Source: Balanoglossus misakiensis (Eukaryota; Hemichordata). Taken from it: DNA of 64,000 nt. The translations under genes and the position numbers were made by a program. Position 1 is the first letter of the stretch, and each line of letters starts with the position of its first letter. The stretch is taken from the NCBI GenBank assembly GCA_040954595.2, contig CM082579.2, forward strand, positions 248,001-312,000, in the 5' to 3' direction. A model generated the notes under the pieces. The model ran no database searches and had not been told where the DNA came from. It saw only the letters and a list, made by a program, of their open reading frames with translations. Positions 37,520 through 52,400 of this stretch are shown here, piece after piece.

Positions 37520-40500
37520 TTACATTCCGCTATAAGCTGGCCCACCTCCTGCTTCTGGGACAACCCAGTTTATATTCTGACTAGGATCTTTGATGTCACA
37601 TGTCTTACAGTGAACACAGTTCTGAGCATTAATTTGGAGTCGCTGGCCATCACCACTCTCCAGTGGAACATATTCATACACGCCTGTTATGAAAATCAGA
37701 CAAAAAATTATATTGAGACATTGATGATTCCAATGATTTGGCATGGTATGAAACACTAGTTTACTATGTTGCATCATAATAACAGAAAACATTAGCCCCT
37801 CAACCAATGTCTTTCTCTAACTATGTATGACCTTACCTGCGGGACAAAACCTCTGTTCTGGTCCATCATAGACAGCTAAATTGTTGTTGACTGGTACACT
37901 GTCATCACGTAACGTCAAATGTGCTGGCTGGTCATGTTCATGATTCGTTCCACTCAATGCTACAGAACTCAACAAATCAAAGCTGATGGCATTGTCTGGT
38001 TTAGGATATTCTATCGGTTTGCACTCTGATGCAGGTTTCAGTGAATCAGCATCACGTCCTGAGGATGACAACAATAAATCAAAAAGACAAAATAAGTTCG
38101 CTTAAGTGGAGAAACAAAATCACTATACATTGTATACAGTGTATGTGTGCATTGAAAAAAGTCCTGTTTTTGTTTTTGCTTTACATACATATATGTATAT
38201 GTTATTTCTAGCCATCTACTGTTCTTTATTAGCAGAATGCCTGTATTCTTATAAACAAAATGTGACAAGAACTTATTTTTAAAATAAAAACTGACCTCCA
38301 TGTTTGAGTGTCCAGGGTTCCTTCCCTCGAAGTAAATAAACAAAGAGACCGGTGTAGGCCATGGTTCCATAGATACCAAATGGATTATGGAATGAAGGAC
38401 GTACATTCCGGACTTGTTTCAATTCTTTCCAAATCCAGCTCTCATGCATTCTCTTCTCATAGTCCTCAACAAAAACACCTGGAATGCAGTGAGAAGTGGT
38501 TTAATATAAAAAAGAATTATTACTTTTGTGGTGATTCTTGGAATCGGTTGTATAGTGGAAGTGATATCACAGTAAATGCTGGTGACCCCTGAATATCTGA
38601 GACTGCTGGTTGGTTTTGTAGAACTGTATACAAGTCATGACAACTGCCACACATACTCACTCAGAAAGGCTACAGAATTACTAGGATATAAGTTCCTTAC
38701 ACAATTAATTTCTCACTTGTTCTCCTATGTCTTTTTAATGACACATGATTTACATTCTTGACACAATTTGCCACTGAGGGCGCTATAAGCATTCGGTCAT
38801 GAGAACATACAATGAAAGAAATATACCCACCTTTTGTCTCTGACGAGAAATTTTCATTTGTAAGTTTTTCAAAGATACTTTCAGCGGCAATCATACCACT
38901 TTTCATGGCTGTGTGTGTTCCTTTGATTTTTGGCACATTCATAAATCCAGGACTACATCCAATTAGTAGCCCTCCTGGGAATACCAACTTTGGAATGGAC
39001 TACAATGCAATAACAAGACTTGATCAGGTTGTTTTTTCCTTATAAGATATGCACATTAGACTATGAGTCAACAAAACACCAGCTTCTTGGTCTTTTCTGA
39101 CTGATTACTTTTTTTCATACCGCATGCTATTACTACAATTTCTTTTTGAACCATCCTAGTCCCATCCAACCTAACTTGGTTGCTTTCCTCCCTGTGCAAT
39201 GGAACTCTTACTTAAACATTTCCATCTATTTAAATTTAGTTACATCCTGTAATGTCCACTGAGTTTTCCCTTTCACATTCTTTGATTGTGTTCATTGTGT
39301 TCTCACCTGCATACCGCCTTCATTGAGGGCTCTAGCACCATATGCAATTCGCTTGCCACCCTTCAAGGTTTTTTCAATAGTTGGATGGTGTTTGAATTGC
39401 TGGAATTCTTGGTATGGACTGAGATAAGGATTAGTATAATCCAAACCAACTACAAATCCTAATGATATGAGCGGGCTGCCCTCATCAAGATGATACAGAA
39501 ATGATCCACCATAGGTATGCCGCTTCTGTTAAATGAACAGATACAGACATTTATTATTGGGATGTGTCATGTTGTCTAGATTTTGGCATTAGTGAAAATT
39601 CACAGCTTGGTTCTAACCCTCTTATTTACAATGCTGTGGTTGCACTCATTCACAAGAATGGGTTATACTCACAGCAGCTTCCTATGAAAGACACTTTCTA
39701 GACAATAGAATGACAGACAATCTCTCTACTCACCAATGGCCATCCTACTGTGTGTTCAACCCGTCCCGGCACATGTTTTGAGGGATCTATTTCCCAAACC
39801 TGACAGCAAACAAAAACAAACTGTAATTAATGGTCTTCCAAACCTCAAGGCAGGAACATTTACCACACATATAATTGGTTCAACATTGCTATTAAAGTAA
39901 AAGCAAAACTCTCATACAAGTACCGGTATGTTCATGATCGTAAAAATAAAATACATGTACATGTATATATGTTTGAGAGTGTATTTTAATATGAGACTGA
40001 GAGTTAATAAAAAGAAAAGACCTCACCTCTTTAAGTCCTATTGCATACGTCTGTGGTTGGCAGTTTTCTCGTAAATTGAAAGTTTTGTACAATTGTTTTG
40101 CAAGATGGCCGTGACAACCCTCGCTGAATATTGTAACTTTTGCATGAAGTTCCATGCCACGTTCAAATGTTGCCTGATGCAAAAAGGACATAAACCAATG
40201 TTATGATTTCACGGAAATATCATCAAAGCTGTGTGATATGGCTCTGAATCAGAGCTTTCCTTTCTATTCTGAATTTCTCAACATATGATATTTCAACAAA
40301 TTCTTGAAACTGTGGAAGAAGGTCAATATGTAAGATTAGGGGATCATGACAGTCAAGCACCTTCAAGCAACTCGGCTAAAGAATTGACTAATTTACAACA
40401 CATATCAACACATATTAATCACTGAAGAAATTAGCTCAATATCTATCATGTCAGTCGTTAGAAATTGAATTTTATACAGTTTGCAATGTGTACCTTAGGA

Positions 40501-43500
40501 GATCCATCTTTCGCAATTCCAACATCTGAAGTGGCAACACCTTTGACAGAACCATCTTCATGTAAAAGAACCTGAAAAGCAGTGAAGCAAAGTTTTTATC
40601 AACTCATCTTTCTGGTAGAAGCGAAAACCCCTCTATGAAATGTCATTGGGTCAAAAAATGAAATTCCTGTAATGCAAGGTACTATACAGTCTGTGTAATA
40701 GAGTTTAAGTAAAGTTCATCATAGTTAAGTAAAGTTCATAGCATCACAGTACAGTATCATACAATCCCACATGTAAATTTGTTATTTTCTTGTATTGTTA
40801 TCATATGATTTTTCCAGTATCAAGCATCCATGGAAACGTGCCACTGTATTCAACATCTAGTTGCACGGATGACTGACCTCACTTGCTGGATAACCTGGGT
40901 AGATCTCAACACCGAGGGCTTCTGCTTGCTCTCCTAACCAGCTCACAAAGTTGCCAAGTCGAACAATGTAGTTGCCATGGTTATTCATTGGTAAACCTGT
41001 TGAGAGAAGAGTGAATGGTTAAGCAAGGAAGAAGACCAGAGACATAAACTTGAAATCAATTCATGAGGCGCTTGTTATAGTTCTACTGTGTTCTGAACAA
41101 GATATAAGGAAGGGGTACGGGTTTGCAGACGCATGGTTGCACAGGTAGACAGGCAAAAGATGACAATTCTCATCTTCTTTATCATTTTGATGTATTCTTA
41201 CTGTGATGCTGTGTATGATGAACATTTTCTTCCTTTATGTTCTGCCACAGAGGGCGCTCTTTTAGGCCATCTAGTTTGTTTGCATGTGTTTTATTAGTGG
41301 CAAAGTATTTTTCCTTCTGCATATTGACATAATGTCCTCAATAAAAGGATCTACTCCACGCCCAATACCAAGACGAAGTAAAGTCTGGAGTTAACGTACT
41401 TGAAACCATCCAGAATAATAACTAGCCTCCAATGCACAGACATCATACTATGCACACACTACTTTTCAAACAATATATTGTCATTGTATGGGTATGTGTC
41501 TTTTCCAAGGACAGGCATTTACTCTGTTTTTCAACTCTTAAAACAATTACACAAACTTCTCTGAGAACTACAGAAGTTAACTCCAAACTTTTTGTATTAA
41601 AAACCTGAAAACTTTATTAAATATTGTAAATGGAGACGGTTATGCTTTGATACCTGGTAGCATTGGAACTGGAATTCTCCGTTTTTCTGTGAGGATGCCA
41701 AAGAGGTCTTCTTTGACTGGAGTGTGGAGTGGAGCACCTTTGTCCTTCCAGTCTGGTATTAATTCATCCAATGCATTTGGTTCTATACAGGCACCAGATA
41801 GTGTATGACCACCTGTGGATACAAGGTGATGTGATGAATGGGAGAACAAATGAATGAATGAAGGAATCATTCATCCATCATTCCTTCAATCATTCATCCT
41901 ATCAAATTCCATGGAATTCAATCAACACAAACAGCAGATAAATTACAGCCACCCATGATTACAAGATGAATGAATCAATGAATGTCTGAATCAATGCACA
42001 AGGGCAACTACTAGTATGCAGTGGGTGGTCGGCTTTTTACACAATCCAGAAATGCTCAGGCACATAGTTTTGATTGACAAAAGGCATATTTTCAAATTTC
42101 CTGTTGATTTTCTTAAAATCATAACATGATGAAAACATTTATGGCCACATTAGATTAACTGATGGCCACAATTCAGATCAAATCATGTTTTTTGTTTTTA
42201 TCATTGGGCAAATGTGTGGCTCCCTCTCAGCCAGCCTTATTCAAACACAATACTGGGCAGGGCATTGACCTGTAATCCTACAGTCAAGAAATTATCAAAG
42301 AAAACCATTATGTGAATTGGGTACCATAGATCTTGGTGGTACAAGTCCCATGTGTTTTGAATTTAAATAGTTGCAATGACCACCTCCCCTTTTGCCATGA
42401 ACACTGCTATGTAATAACATAAACCATAAAGCAAAAGAGTCCACGGACAATTTTCGCTTCAGGGTCTATCTATGATAATAGCTTCTCATGAATGGTTGCA
42501 TTTCATGCCATAATTTTTAACACACTGCAATGCTTGTCACATCTACTCCCTCACCTACTTCCGAAGCTTTTTCAACCACACAAACCCTGAGATCTGCCCC
42601 TTTTTCTTCGCATAGCTGCTTGAGTCTTATCGCGGCTGATAAACCAGCTGGTCCACCACCAACAATAACAACATCTGCTTCATCAGCATATCTCTCCATC
42701 TCAACATCTGTGAAATTAATTAAACAAATTACCAAAATCTTATAATATCTATAAAAATATTGAAATCTGATATGTTGGTTAACTTAGAAAAGTTAACAGT
42801 ACAACTCACTGGCATACCCTGACAATTAATTCATATGCAAAGTTAAAACTTTGCCCTTTGGACAGCATGATAGAAAACTTGCTCTTTGGATGGCTAGACA
42901 CATTTGATTCAACAAAATGTTACACCAAAAGTGATCACAATACTCCACTAGAATTCTACACTAGCAAGTTTAATGCTACAATTTAAAACCAACAGAAATT
43001 GGATGCATCTCTTAAAAATAAACATTCAAATTAGCTAGTACAGGCTTCACTGGAGCCCTCACATGATTTTTTTTATTAGACAAGTCCTGGATCCAGCACT
43101 GACTTCAAGTGTACAAGTTTGGACATAGATGGGAACAACACACATATCTCAGAAATTGGAAAGAGATTTTTCGTGACTGTCAACTGTGCATACAAGCTAT
43201 CACTGTGTCTGGTGAGACTGGACCTACCTTTCCATCGCTTGTCAGTTTCTCTTGGTACAACAGTATAATGAGTTGTAATCTTTGGTGTGGCTGCAGCACT
43301 ACATAACCATCTGCTGGATCCACCAAACAGTCTGAATGCTGTAACAGACAAGATATAACTCAAGCATAAAGTCAAGATGAAGAACACAGAATATTCACTG
43401 AAAAGTGTTGCCGTTAATTATCTGTAAAGTGGGCATTTCTTTTATCATATTTTTTTCAATTCCAAATGCTTGTTTAGTGGAGTGAGGGAGGTGGTTTGGG

Positions 43501-44794
43501 ATCAAACTCAATTACATGTAGTTGCATTTGTCATGCACATGTTTTAATTATCCATGGCCCTTTATTGGGAAACAAAGGAGGAACAAAATGTCAGCTGGTT
43601 GTGCATGGTATCTCTCCCCTCCCCCAACAAACCAAAATGATCATGACTATTTTGCTTATACTTCCATGAGTGTAGGGAGTAACCTAAATTAGGGAGTCAC
43701 ATACTCCTATATTATTTAGAAGATGGGAACTAGTTTTGACAACAACAAATAGGCAATGTATTTTTGATTTTTAGAAAACTCAGTAAATGAGCTAATGAAG
43801 TGGTGGGTGTAGCATTCCCTTGACTGACCTTTGAACCTTAGACCAAGTCAGTAGATAAGGTAGTTCAGGTGTTGTGACAACAATATAATCTGACATTTCT
43901 TGGTCAAATAAAAGTTTATACCAGAGAGCTATAAATCAATGAAAAGCTCTATCAATCAATTTCATACCCAGCATGAAATTAAAATGTGAATTTCCTGAAG
44001 TGTTTCTTTTATTTTTGCCTTTCAAATCAAGACTTCCACTTTACTTAAAAGCAAACCTCACAAGTTACCTTAACTGAACACTGGTGTGGTGAAAGAATTT
44101 ACAGGGTGCAGTCTGTGTTACTCTCATTATGTAGACAGAGATGACATCTGTCTATACAGAGAAATTTACGACCAAAGTGACCTGAACATCATGGTGATGT
44201 TTCGGCTTTCCATGACATTCACTCAAAGTCATAGCAGCGCTGATTCCAATTTTGATATATAGGTCACAATTTCGCCCAAAATGAAAGGCATTGAGTTTGT
44301 TCAGATTGCTTTTATATACGACAGACTGAAACTGATATTTTTGACCTTGATCGTGGGATTTTGATAAAATTAGCAGTGACGTAACCAGTCTTAATTAATG
44401 CCGAAATTTCTAACGAAAGCTTCAACATGTTTGAGTTCAAAATTGCACTACAGAAATCGCAATCTTTATACTGAACGAAGATAAGGATTGGGATAAAAAC
44501 ACCATCGCCATGTTTCACAATAACAAGTTCCATCGAGTAGGCACTTCCCTTATATATATATCACATCCAATGACTACACTAGTGGACGATTGATAGTTCG
44601 TCTGCAGCCACGACACCGCTGCACTCGCGCAGCTAATTTCGGTCAGTCGAAGGCATGCACGATGTAAATATAATAAAACTCCATCACTTCTGAATGTTTC
44701 AAAATCAAAGGTGACATCTGATTGATACCGTCACCGACATCACTTCAAAATAACACTCACCTGTTCGGGTCGGGTGCTTTAGGATCGCCGCCAT
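37520..44794 (-). CDS. ETFDH: Electron transfer flavoprotein-ubiquinone oxidoreductase (ETF dehydrogenase), complete
   Basis: Inner-mitochondrial-membrane enzyme that passes electrons from reduced ETF to ubiquinone. Thirteen exons: 44794-44761, 43338-43228, 42707-42555, 41812-41654, 40996-40878, 40571-40494, 40173-40027, 39799-39734, 39525-39307, 38999-38831, 38478-38296, 38058-37837, 37683-37520. They total 1,824 nt, 607 residues, close to the human length. The N-terminus ([18 protein letters not shown]) is basic and acid-free, as expected of a mitochondrial presequence. The FAD-binding GGGPAG lies in exon 3 ([15 protein letters not shown]). The 4Fe-4S ligands are four cysteines in FCPAG and CVHCKTC at the C-terminus. 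All phases agree. An alternative upstream ATG (MSQNSYEIK) in exon 1 runs into a stop after splicing, so ATG at 44,794 is the start. Confidence 0.97.
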
Positions 44795-45540
44795 CTTCGA
44801 TTTTGATTTCGTAACTGTTTTGCGACATTATGTGACACAGTGTTCTGGTTAGACGGGCGCGGATTTGGGTCTTGACAGACGCTTGTCAAGGATAATAGAT
44901 GATTGAGATCAGTTGATATGTATATATGTACATAATGGGGTCATCAATGTCAACTAATCGGTGAACTTTTAGAGTTAAAACTATTTGCATAACGTCAACA
45001 ACAATATTACCGTTTTACGACATTAACCTCCGTACGGCACCCGTAGTGTTGATCGTGGACTACGTGTAAATTGCAGCGTATGTCTATTTCATCAATGAAT
45101 ACATATATTCGTCTTATTTTCAAAGCTGCGAAAGCTTAGAATATTACTTAGAGGAAAGGTTTATTATTGCGAGTCAGATCTGTGTTATCATTCATCAAAG
45201 TATAACAGAGATATAATTTTATTTGTGCCAATTGATGGTGAACTGCGTGTGTCCATGTGGCAGTAAATCAGTGTTCTCATTGGTACATTCTGTGGGCGTG
45301 TCGGAGGCTCGACTTTGCAAACATATCCAGGGCTTCTTGTATATACCGATACTAGTTCGCAATAGGATATTTATGTAGGTCTTCATGCGTGTAATTTGGG
45401 TCATGCTCGCAAAGCTGCCAAAAGGATATTTTATACTTTTAAAGTATTGTTGCCAAGCCAATTGCTTTAGTGAGTGAGTACTATTTTGAAGGTACAATGT
45501 ACTTTCTGCTCAAGGATTTAAATGCACTTTTTACTACAGC
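44795..45540. promoter_or_regulatory. 5' flank of ETFDH
   Basis: The region immediately upstream of the ETFDH start on the minus strand should carry its 5' UTR and promoter. CpG is somewhat more frequent near 44,580-44,900 than in the surrounding introns. I see no specific element. Confidence 0.35.
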
Positions 45541-48500
45541 AATGTAAATATTTCTATTATTAGGAATGTTTATGAATAAAAACAAATAGAGACTGAAAAG
45601 TGCATGGTTTTGCTTGTGTGCACCTGGTCTGATCAAAACACACAAAATAAAGCTAACAGCGCAGAATATATACAGCCTATTATACGGGAAAGAGAAAAAG
45701 AGTTATTGCTTGCTTGTCACCCCAATGAACTAGCAGATTCAACGGATTTTTGAATTAAAAAAAACCTCTTCTTCTGATAAGAAAACACTACAATGTTTAT
45801 ACCATTATACATGAATTTTATTTCCTTGTAGCAGATGTGTAACATAAGTCATAAGGCACTGTAACAAAGAATAAAGCTTGCAAAGTGAAATAATACAGTA
45901 ACATTTACTACACAGTTGTACTTTGACAAAAATAAACAAATGATAACCTGATGAGGCGCTCTGCCAGTTCCTACTAGGTGCTTTCTACATCCCATCTCCC
46001 TGCAATTTCCTGTTTTTATGAAATGCTTATTAATATAGGGGTGTCACCTTTGACATCAGATCTGGAAGTGTAGCAGAATGACACAACACAACCATTAGCG
46101 CCATTAACATCCAACATTATAAAATCCAACTCCACACAATGAGTGAATCCCTCACCATGAAAGTTAATGCCCCCTCAATGTCAGCTTAGCATAAACTACA
46201 TCCAAACAGGCAGAGATCACTCATTGCTTGATGTTGGTCTTCCGCATAACATAAATGGCTGATGAAATTATTTATGCAGCAATGTAAATTCTTAAGAATC
46301 TCATTAGTCCTGGAAGATGTCAGCTTAAAACAATGCCATGCAAATTTCAACAGATTTAGAATTATTCCAACTCATCACTGGTTTTCTGAATGGCTTTGAC
46401 GTAGATCCCTACAGAGTCCCCTCAACACAACTTCACCAACATTTACAAATGTATTTTGCATTTCTGAGGTCGTCTGTACAAGTGTATTCCTCTGCAAAGA
46501 TGATTCATAAATTTGCATTAGCCACATTATGGAATTTAAACTTTTCCATGGCGTTAAAAAACTTGCACAAGAATTCTGGAGCAGATAAATTGTATCAAAA
46601 TGTCTAGTAATAGGTTATGGTACACGGGTTAAAAATGACTCTGTTTTACAAAAAGTTTCACTGAATGTTATGGAAACTGCACAACCAATGAAATCCATTT
46701 TGCTATCTAAAATTTTGTTTTTTTTTGGAAAATACAAAAAATATCTGAAATACATTACGTTTCAATATTTATCTTGTGGGAATTTTATGTACAACCACTG
46801 CACACATTTAACCACGATTTATGTTTAATTATATGTATTAACTATTTTTTTTACAATGCACAAATTGAAGAAGAGATGAAGAAACTTGAAAATCCATCTC
46901 ACTTGGGTGTTAGAGTTGTCAATCAAATTAGTGAATTCATACCACCAAAAGTACCAGGATGTCACCTATAGGTCACAAAAATGGTCAATAACAAAAGCAT
47001 GGATTTTTTGCTATATCTGCACAACACACCACCTGCTGTTCACTGCTACTAGTTTACAACATTGCTGAAAAATTCAGCTCAAATTTTTTATGGCTGAAGG
47101 TGAGTTCCATGCTGTACTTTGTTTCTCTCAATGACAAGAATGGAGACATAAACATCCAAACAACTGAACCGAATCTGTGTTAGCTCAGCTTGCTAGCAGG
47201 TACCTCATATAAAAGAGGCAACTCCTGTCATGAAATGCGAATACAAGTACATGTACTGTGCGCCTTAATATGGATTACAATCCAAATTAAACTAAAACAT
47301 AAACACATATTTTCAAACGCAGACTTTGACTGCAATGTCTGTAGCAAATCTTCATAAATACAAGATGTACAAAACTATGTCTATCTATGATACAGATTTT
47401 TACTTAGGATTACCAAATACATACTTCTTCAGAATGTGATTTTGTAAAATACTTTCACAGTCACCTCTAAAGGTTATTAGAAAAAACAATTTTGTCTATT
47501 ATTCAGATAAATGTAAAATATCTGCAGTACAGACACTAATCTTGATATAAGTTCCGAAGTGTGCAAATGTATATACAATGCAAATTCGCTCCTTTTCTGG
47601 CAAATGACATTCTGTCTTGGAGACATGATGTAAAATAACAATACCACCAAACCAACCCTTCACCCAGTACAGTCTTTGTGAATATTCCTGTGAAATTGTC
47701 AAGGAAAATGCTGCAGCTACAACTAATATTAAATGGTTAGACAAGTTGTGATTAGGGCTTTACTTCCAAAATGTACAACAAAGCCAAACTGCCTGGATGA
47801 AATTCAGTGAAGAACTTGTTACAAGCCTGGTTTGAATTGTCCAAAAAGAGATCAATTCAGGTTAACAATGAATGTCCAGTCAACACCAAAGTAGTCTAGC
47901 TTAACATATATCATCAGTTCACCAAACCCTGGTCATAAATACACCCTGGAGTATGAAATATTCCACTACAAATAGGAGACGTAGCTGTCCCTTGCACTGC
48001 ACTGAGCTACGCCAGTCTATCCAATGAATCATGGTCTTCATCCGAGGCATTCAGTGTACCTGCGAACCAATGGATATACATATTATTAGATGGTCAGGAT
48101 AAGTACATGAAAGATTCACAGTAACACACAAGGTAGAAATACATTGCAGCTCACACTGAAGGGAGACATTGAACAAATGATATCAGAAACACTTGATTCA
48201 ATTAACACCAATCGCAAACAATTTCAATTCTCATGAACATTGTATTGAGTAAAAAGCACCTGGATTTGCTGTCACAAAATATTAGTAAGTAGTCAACAGA
48301 GGGTATTCACACTGGTCTTTCACAGAAACTTAACGGTTAAACAGTACACCAGACAGAAAAAAAGAAAATTCACATAATTTATATGTTATCAAAATACTTA
48401 AATCAGTTGTCACCAAAACTGCATTAGTTTCATGGAAAATAAGAAATTAGAAAAAGCTACAAAATTACGAGCTGGCTGACAACAAGTCACTGATAAGGGA

Positions 48501-49499
48501 AATCCATATGAGATGATGTGACAGAATTTGACCCCTATTTTCCCATGTAAAGCACAAAAATTCTTTATTGTGAACTGTAGGATTAGGAATATCAGATATA
48601 GTGGGTGAGTGAATAGGACAAAGTCTTGGAGATGATGGAGACCTACTGTGTTGATGGAACTAGGGAGAAGTTACTTTGTGGTGTTTATGTCACATTTGTA
48701 TAAGATCTGTGAATATTGCAAAGTGAAATGACAATATACATGAAAGTTCAGAGAACAACATACAGATATTTACAAACAGAAATCAGCACATGTAAACTTG
48801 TGACATTTTATTTTCAACAGTTGCAAATCATGTGCCCTGTCAGGTAATCTCCTGATTCAAATATTTCAATAATAGCATTTTCAGACCATGCTTAGAGTGA
48901 TTGTGCAGCAACTGATTTCCCCTTGCCGATTCAACAAAATAAAATGTCCCTGGGATTGACAGGAAGAACTTTCCCAGGAAACGGAAAATGACAAGGAATG
49001 ATTGTTCAGTTTATTCTGTTGTTGCACATCTGACTGTTACAAGGATAAGACTTCAATCTGACAAAAAACAACATACAAGGCACAGCAAGATATTGACATG
49101 AACAGGTTTGTGTTTTCCTATGAGATGCAACCATGGCATGAATACACTCTTTCCATAACACACAGCCATCAAGAATTTGAACTCAAAGTGAGGCCAATGG
49201 GGGAAATCCCCTTGATGTTAATGGTCAACTATTCCCATTGGCCTTGCTTTGACTTCAAATTTATGATGGCTCCAGACATATGAAAAGGGTGTATTCCAAT
49301 GTAGGATGGGAAAGTGACCAACATTGTGAATTTACATAAACCAATTTACCAACAAAACAAGCTAACAAAATGCAAGTTGCATGAAATGGTTGTTACGAAT
49401 AATAATGCATAACAAAGGACAATAAAATGAATTAAAGTTTTTGAGTTATAAGAGATACCCACAATGTGATTTGAAGGGCCAGTGAACTTTTGACGGAGA
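45541..49499. other. Intergenic or 3' UTR DNA downstream of the ZDHHC gene
   Basis: Four kilobases of AT-rich DNA with only short ORFs. A TTTATT (AATAAA on minus) at 49,010-49,015 is a candidate polyadenylation site for the ZDHHC gene, about 0.49 kb after its stop; others lie further away. No RNA gene or mobile element is supported. Confidence 0.45.
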
Positions 49500-52400
49500 T
49501 TAGAACAGATGGTTACTGTCATGTGACTTGTTGTCAGGGTCAGCCTCAAGACCAATAGTGACTGTAGCCAAGTTTTCTGTATTAGTGGCTGGGCTTTCAT
49601 TGTTCGTAGAATAGCGAGCTGATCCATCACCTCGTCCTATTGGGAAATGCAAGGAAAATGTTGACAGCTTAGCTGTAAGTTCAAGTTAATTATTGTGTAT
49701 GCTGATAAAAAATTTCAAAGCTGAGTCCTGTTACTGTTGCTACTATTTCTAGGTTTGGCCGTGTACGAAAAGGGTGATCTACCTTTTGAGTTTGACCCAA
49801 CAAAAATACAAACAAAATCCACATGAAACATGCAAGAAAATAATAAAACAGAGTAGGAGAAGAATGTTATTTTTTCCTGACTAGCTTTTTTTCCTTTCCT
49901 ACCTGAATGATTGATATCAATTTTAACACTGTCTTCGTTGTTAGTGGTATCACTCTCCATACCTTCCTCAGCCCATCTTTGTCTCTCTGCTAACAGATGA
50001 TCTGAATCTTCACTCTCTGTCCGAGTTGGAAAACTTCTGCCGTCACCCTTGCTGAAAAAATCAACGTGAAAGATTCAAGTTAGGCAGGTGTTGTAATTTC
50101 GATGTTTAGAGATCATTTATGGCATTGTATTTCTAGGTGTGAGTGAAAGGATCTCCACGGAAACCTGTCCCAGAGCTGAAAGTGTAATATGATCTGCTAT
50201 GGCAGTCAGTGAGGTCATTCTAAGATGAAGTGGTCACAGGGAAGAGACGCCAAAGAAAAAAAATGTAAGAGAAAACCACCACCATCTGGAAATACAATAG
50301 AAACACAAATCATTAGTATGTGCTTAGGACAGACATTTTTGTGTATTGCAATACACAGTGCATTGCAAAACAAACATGACGAAATGAACTCTACAACATA
50401 AACAAAATACTGTTTAGTATTGATGCATTAACATCTAATCTTGAGCACATCCACCTTGACCATGCACCCCTAGATGTAAAGAGATGACAACATTGAGTAG
50501 TTTTGTGTTTGATCGATTTGAAACTCTGACCTTGGTACATCACTACATGTAGGTGTTGATGAGCTTTCTGACAGTCTTGATCTGTTTGCAAGCAGGTAGT
50601 CAGTGTCAGTTGGCACTCGGACAGAGAAAACCACGCCATCACCCCGATCACTAGGACTGAAAATTTGAAATCATTGTTTAACAGTACAAAGCTTTTCAAT
50701 GAATCATGCCTTTTATAATTGAGAAAATGCATATGATTATGCAACTTCCGGATTTCAAGCTAAAAGCAGTGTGTGTATGCCCACTAGTGTGTACACAATA
50801 GAAAACCTGGAACAACAAAAGAACTGAAAACTTTGAGGTGATGGCATTCTAAGAGAACAGTCCGGGAAAATTCTTTCAATGTATATAGATATCCAAATGA
50901 CACAGGCTTCCGTTTAGATATTTGAAAGGAAAACTCAGAGATAGTGCTTACACCGATTGGACATTATAAGCTCTTCCATAAATTCGAGATACCTTCACCC
51001 ATTTCAAACAATGAATAAAGGTTCCATCTCCAGCACCTGACAGAAAGCACAATCTCTGTATTCTTCATTACAAAATTAGAATTAATGAAGTTCTGTAACT
51101 CACCTTGAGTCTATGGGAAGCCACCACAGTTTAGCATCATCTCCAAACACCTCACGAATGTTCTCACATTTGCTTCCAAGACTGAAGCCATCTTTGTCAG
51201 GACCAGAACGAAACACTGGTGTTCGGAAAGACTCTGAGACATAATATAACAGATGATATAAAGGATTAGACATGTTGCTTGACTCAAGGAATACTGTTCA
51301 CACATATAATTTATAGTTCATTTTAGAATTTCTTATCAATGCAGAATATGTATATACATTCGTAAAAATTTGCGAGCCGCATTGAGACAATGGTTATCAG
51401 CACTGGGCTGGTTTAGAAATGAGAAAAGACTGACTCACCTAAAGTTGTCTTATTTGATGAGACTAAGTAACAGTGATAACCAAAGAGTGATACAAGACTG
51501 AGAGCAAACATGGCTGCTGCAAAGAACAGAAACAAGATGTGGAACTTGCCAGCATCATTGTCCAATGTGTTCTGAATAATAAAAAAAAAAATATTGACAA
51601 CAAAAAGCGAATAAGTGGAAGTCCGTGACATGAACAGTGAAATTTATGGAACTGAACATATTGTGTAGAGTGTATTTATCATTTATAAGTTCAGATTTAA
51701 TTGCACATTGGACAGAAAGACCTCCTCATCGATGATAGTCCACACCATACAAAACACACCACTATATCTGACAACACTACTCAGTAAAGCACAACACAAC
51801 ACAACACAACACAACACAACACAACACAACACAACACAACACAACACAACACAACACAACACAACACAACACAACACAACACAAATACAAATAACATCCA
51901 TTCCAATTAATGATTGCTTACGGTCCAAAAGCCAATGAAGTATTGTAGGGACGTTGCTGCTACATACAGACAGTACGCGAGTGAATACATTAAGAACAGA
52001 ATGAAGAATTTATAATTGTTGTAACCAACACAATTAGGCTGCATTCACAAACACCTCTGGAGGGGGGGGCGGGAGAATTGAGGGGGGGGATTTGAAAAAA
52101 TTGAGGGTATGTAAGGGGGGGGATTTGAAATAATTTAGGGACTGAAAGGGGGGGACTTGAAAACTTTAACGACTAAATATTTATTTTGAGTCCACAAAAA
52201 TGCAGTTTCGCGCCCTTTATTTTACAAAATTTTCTAATGTGGGAGGGGGACACCCCCTCCCACACCCACCCCCTCCATTCATCAACACCTTTCAATCATT
52301 GACTGGTTTATCTAGTGTCCCAGGTCAGGGGACTTGCCCCACCCCATGATAACTTTGAGCGGCGACGGTTAAATTTGTCCTCCCCAACATACCGGTAGTT

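Noticed and set aside
41838-41990. GAAT/ATTC repeats in an ETFDH intron
   Set aside because: A short imperfect simple repeat with a chance palindrome; no sign of a mobile element.
44761-44828. Alternative ETFDH start MSQNSYEIK
   Set aside because: After splicing to the next exon this frame meets a stop within about 15 codons; the ATG at 44,794 gives the conserved protein.
47180-47250. tRNA-like TTAGCTCAGCTTGCTAGCAGG
   Set aside because: Only an A-box resemblance; no acceptor pairing, anticodon stem or clear B box follows.
51683-51938. ORFs rich in Cys-Val-Leu or His-Asn-Thr on opposite strands
   Set aside because: They are translations of the (ACAAC)n microsatellite.
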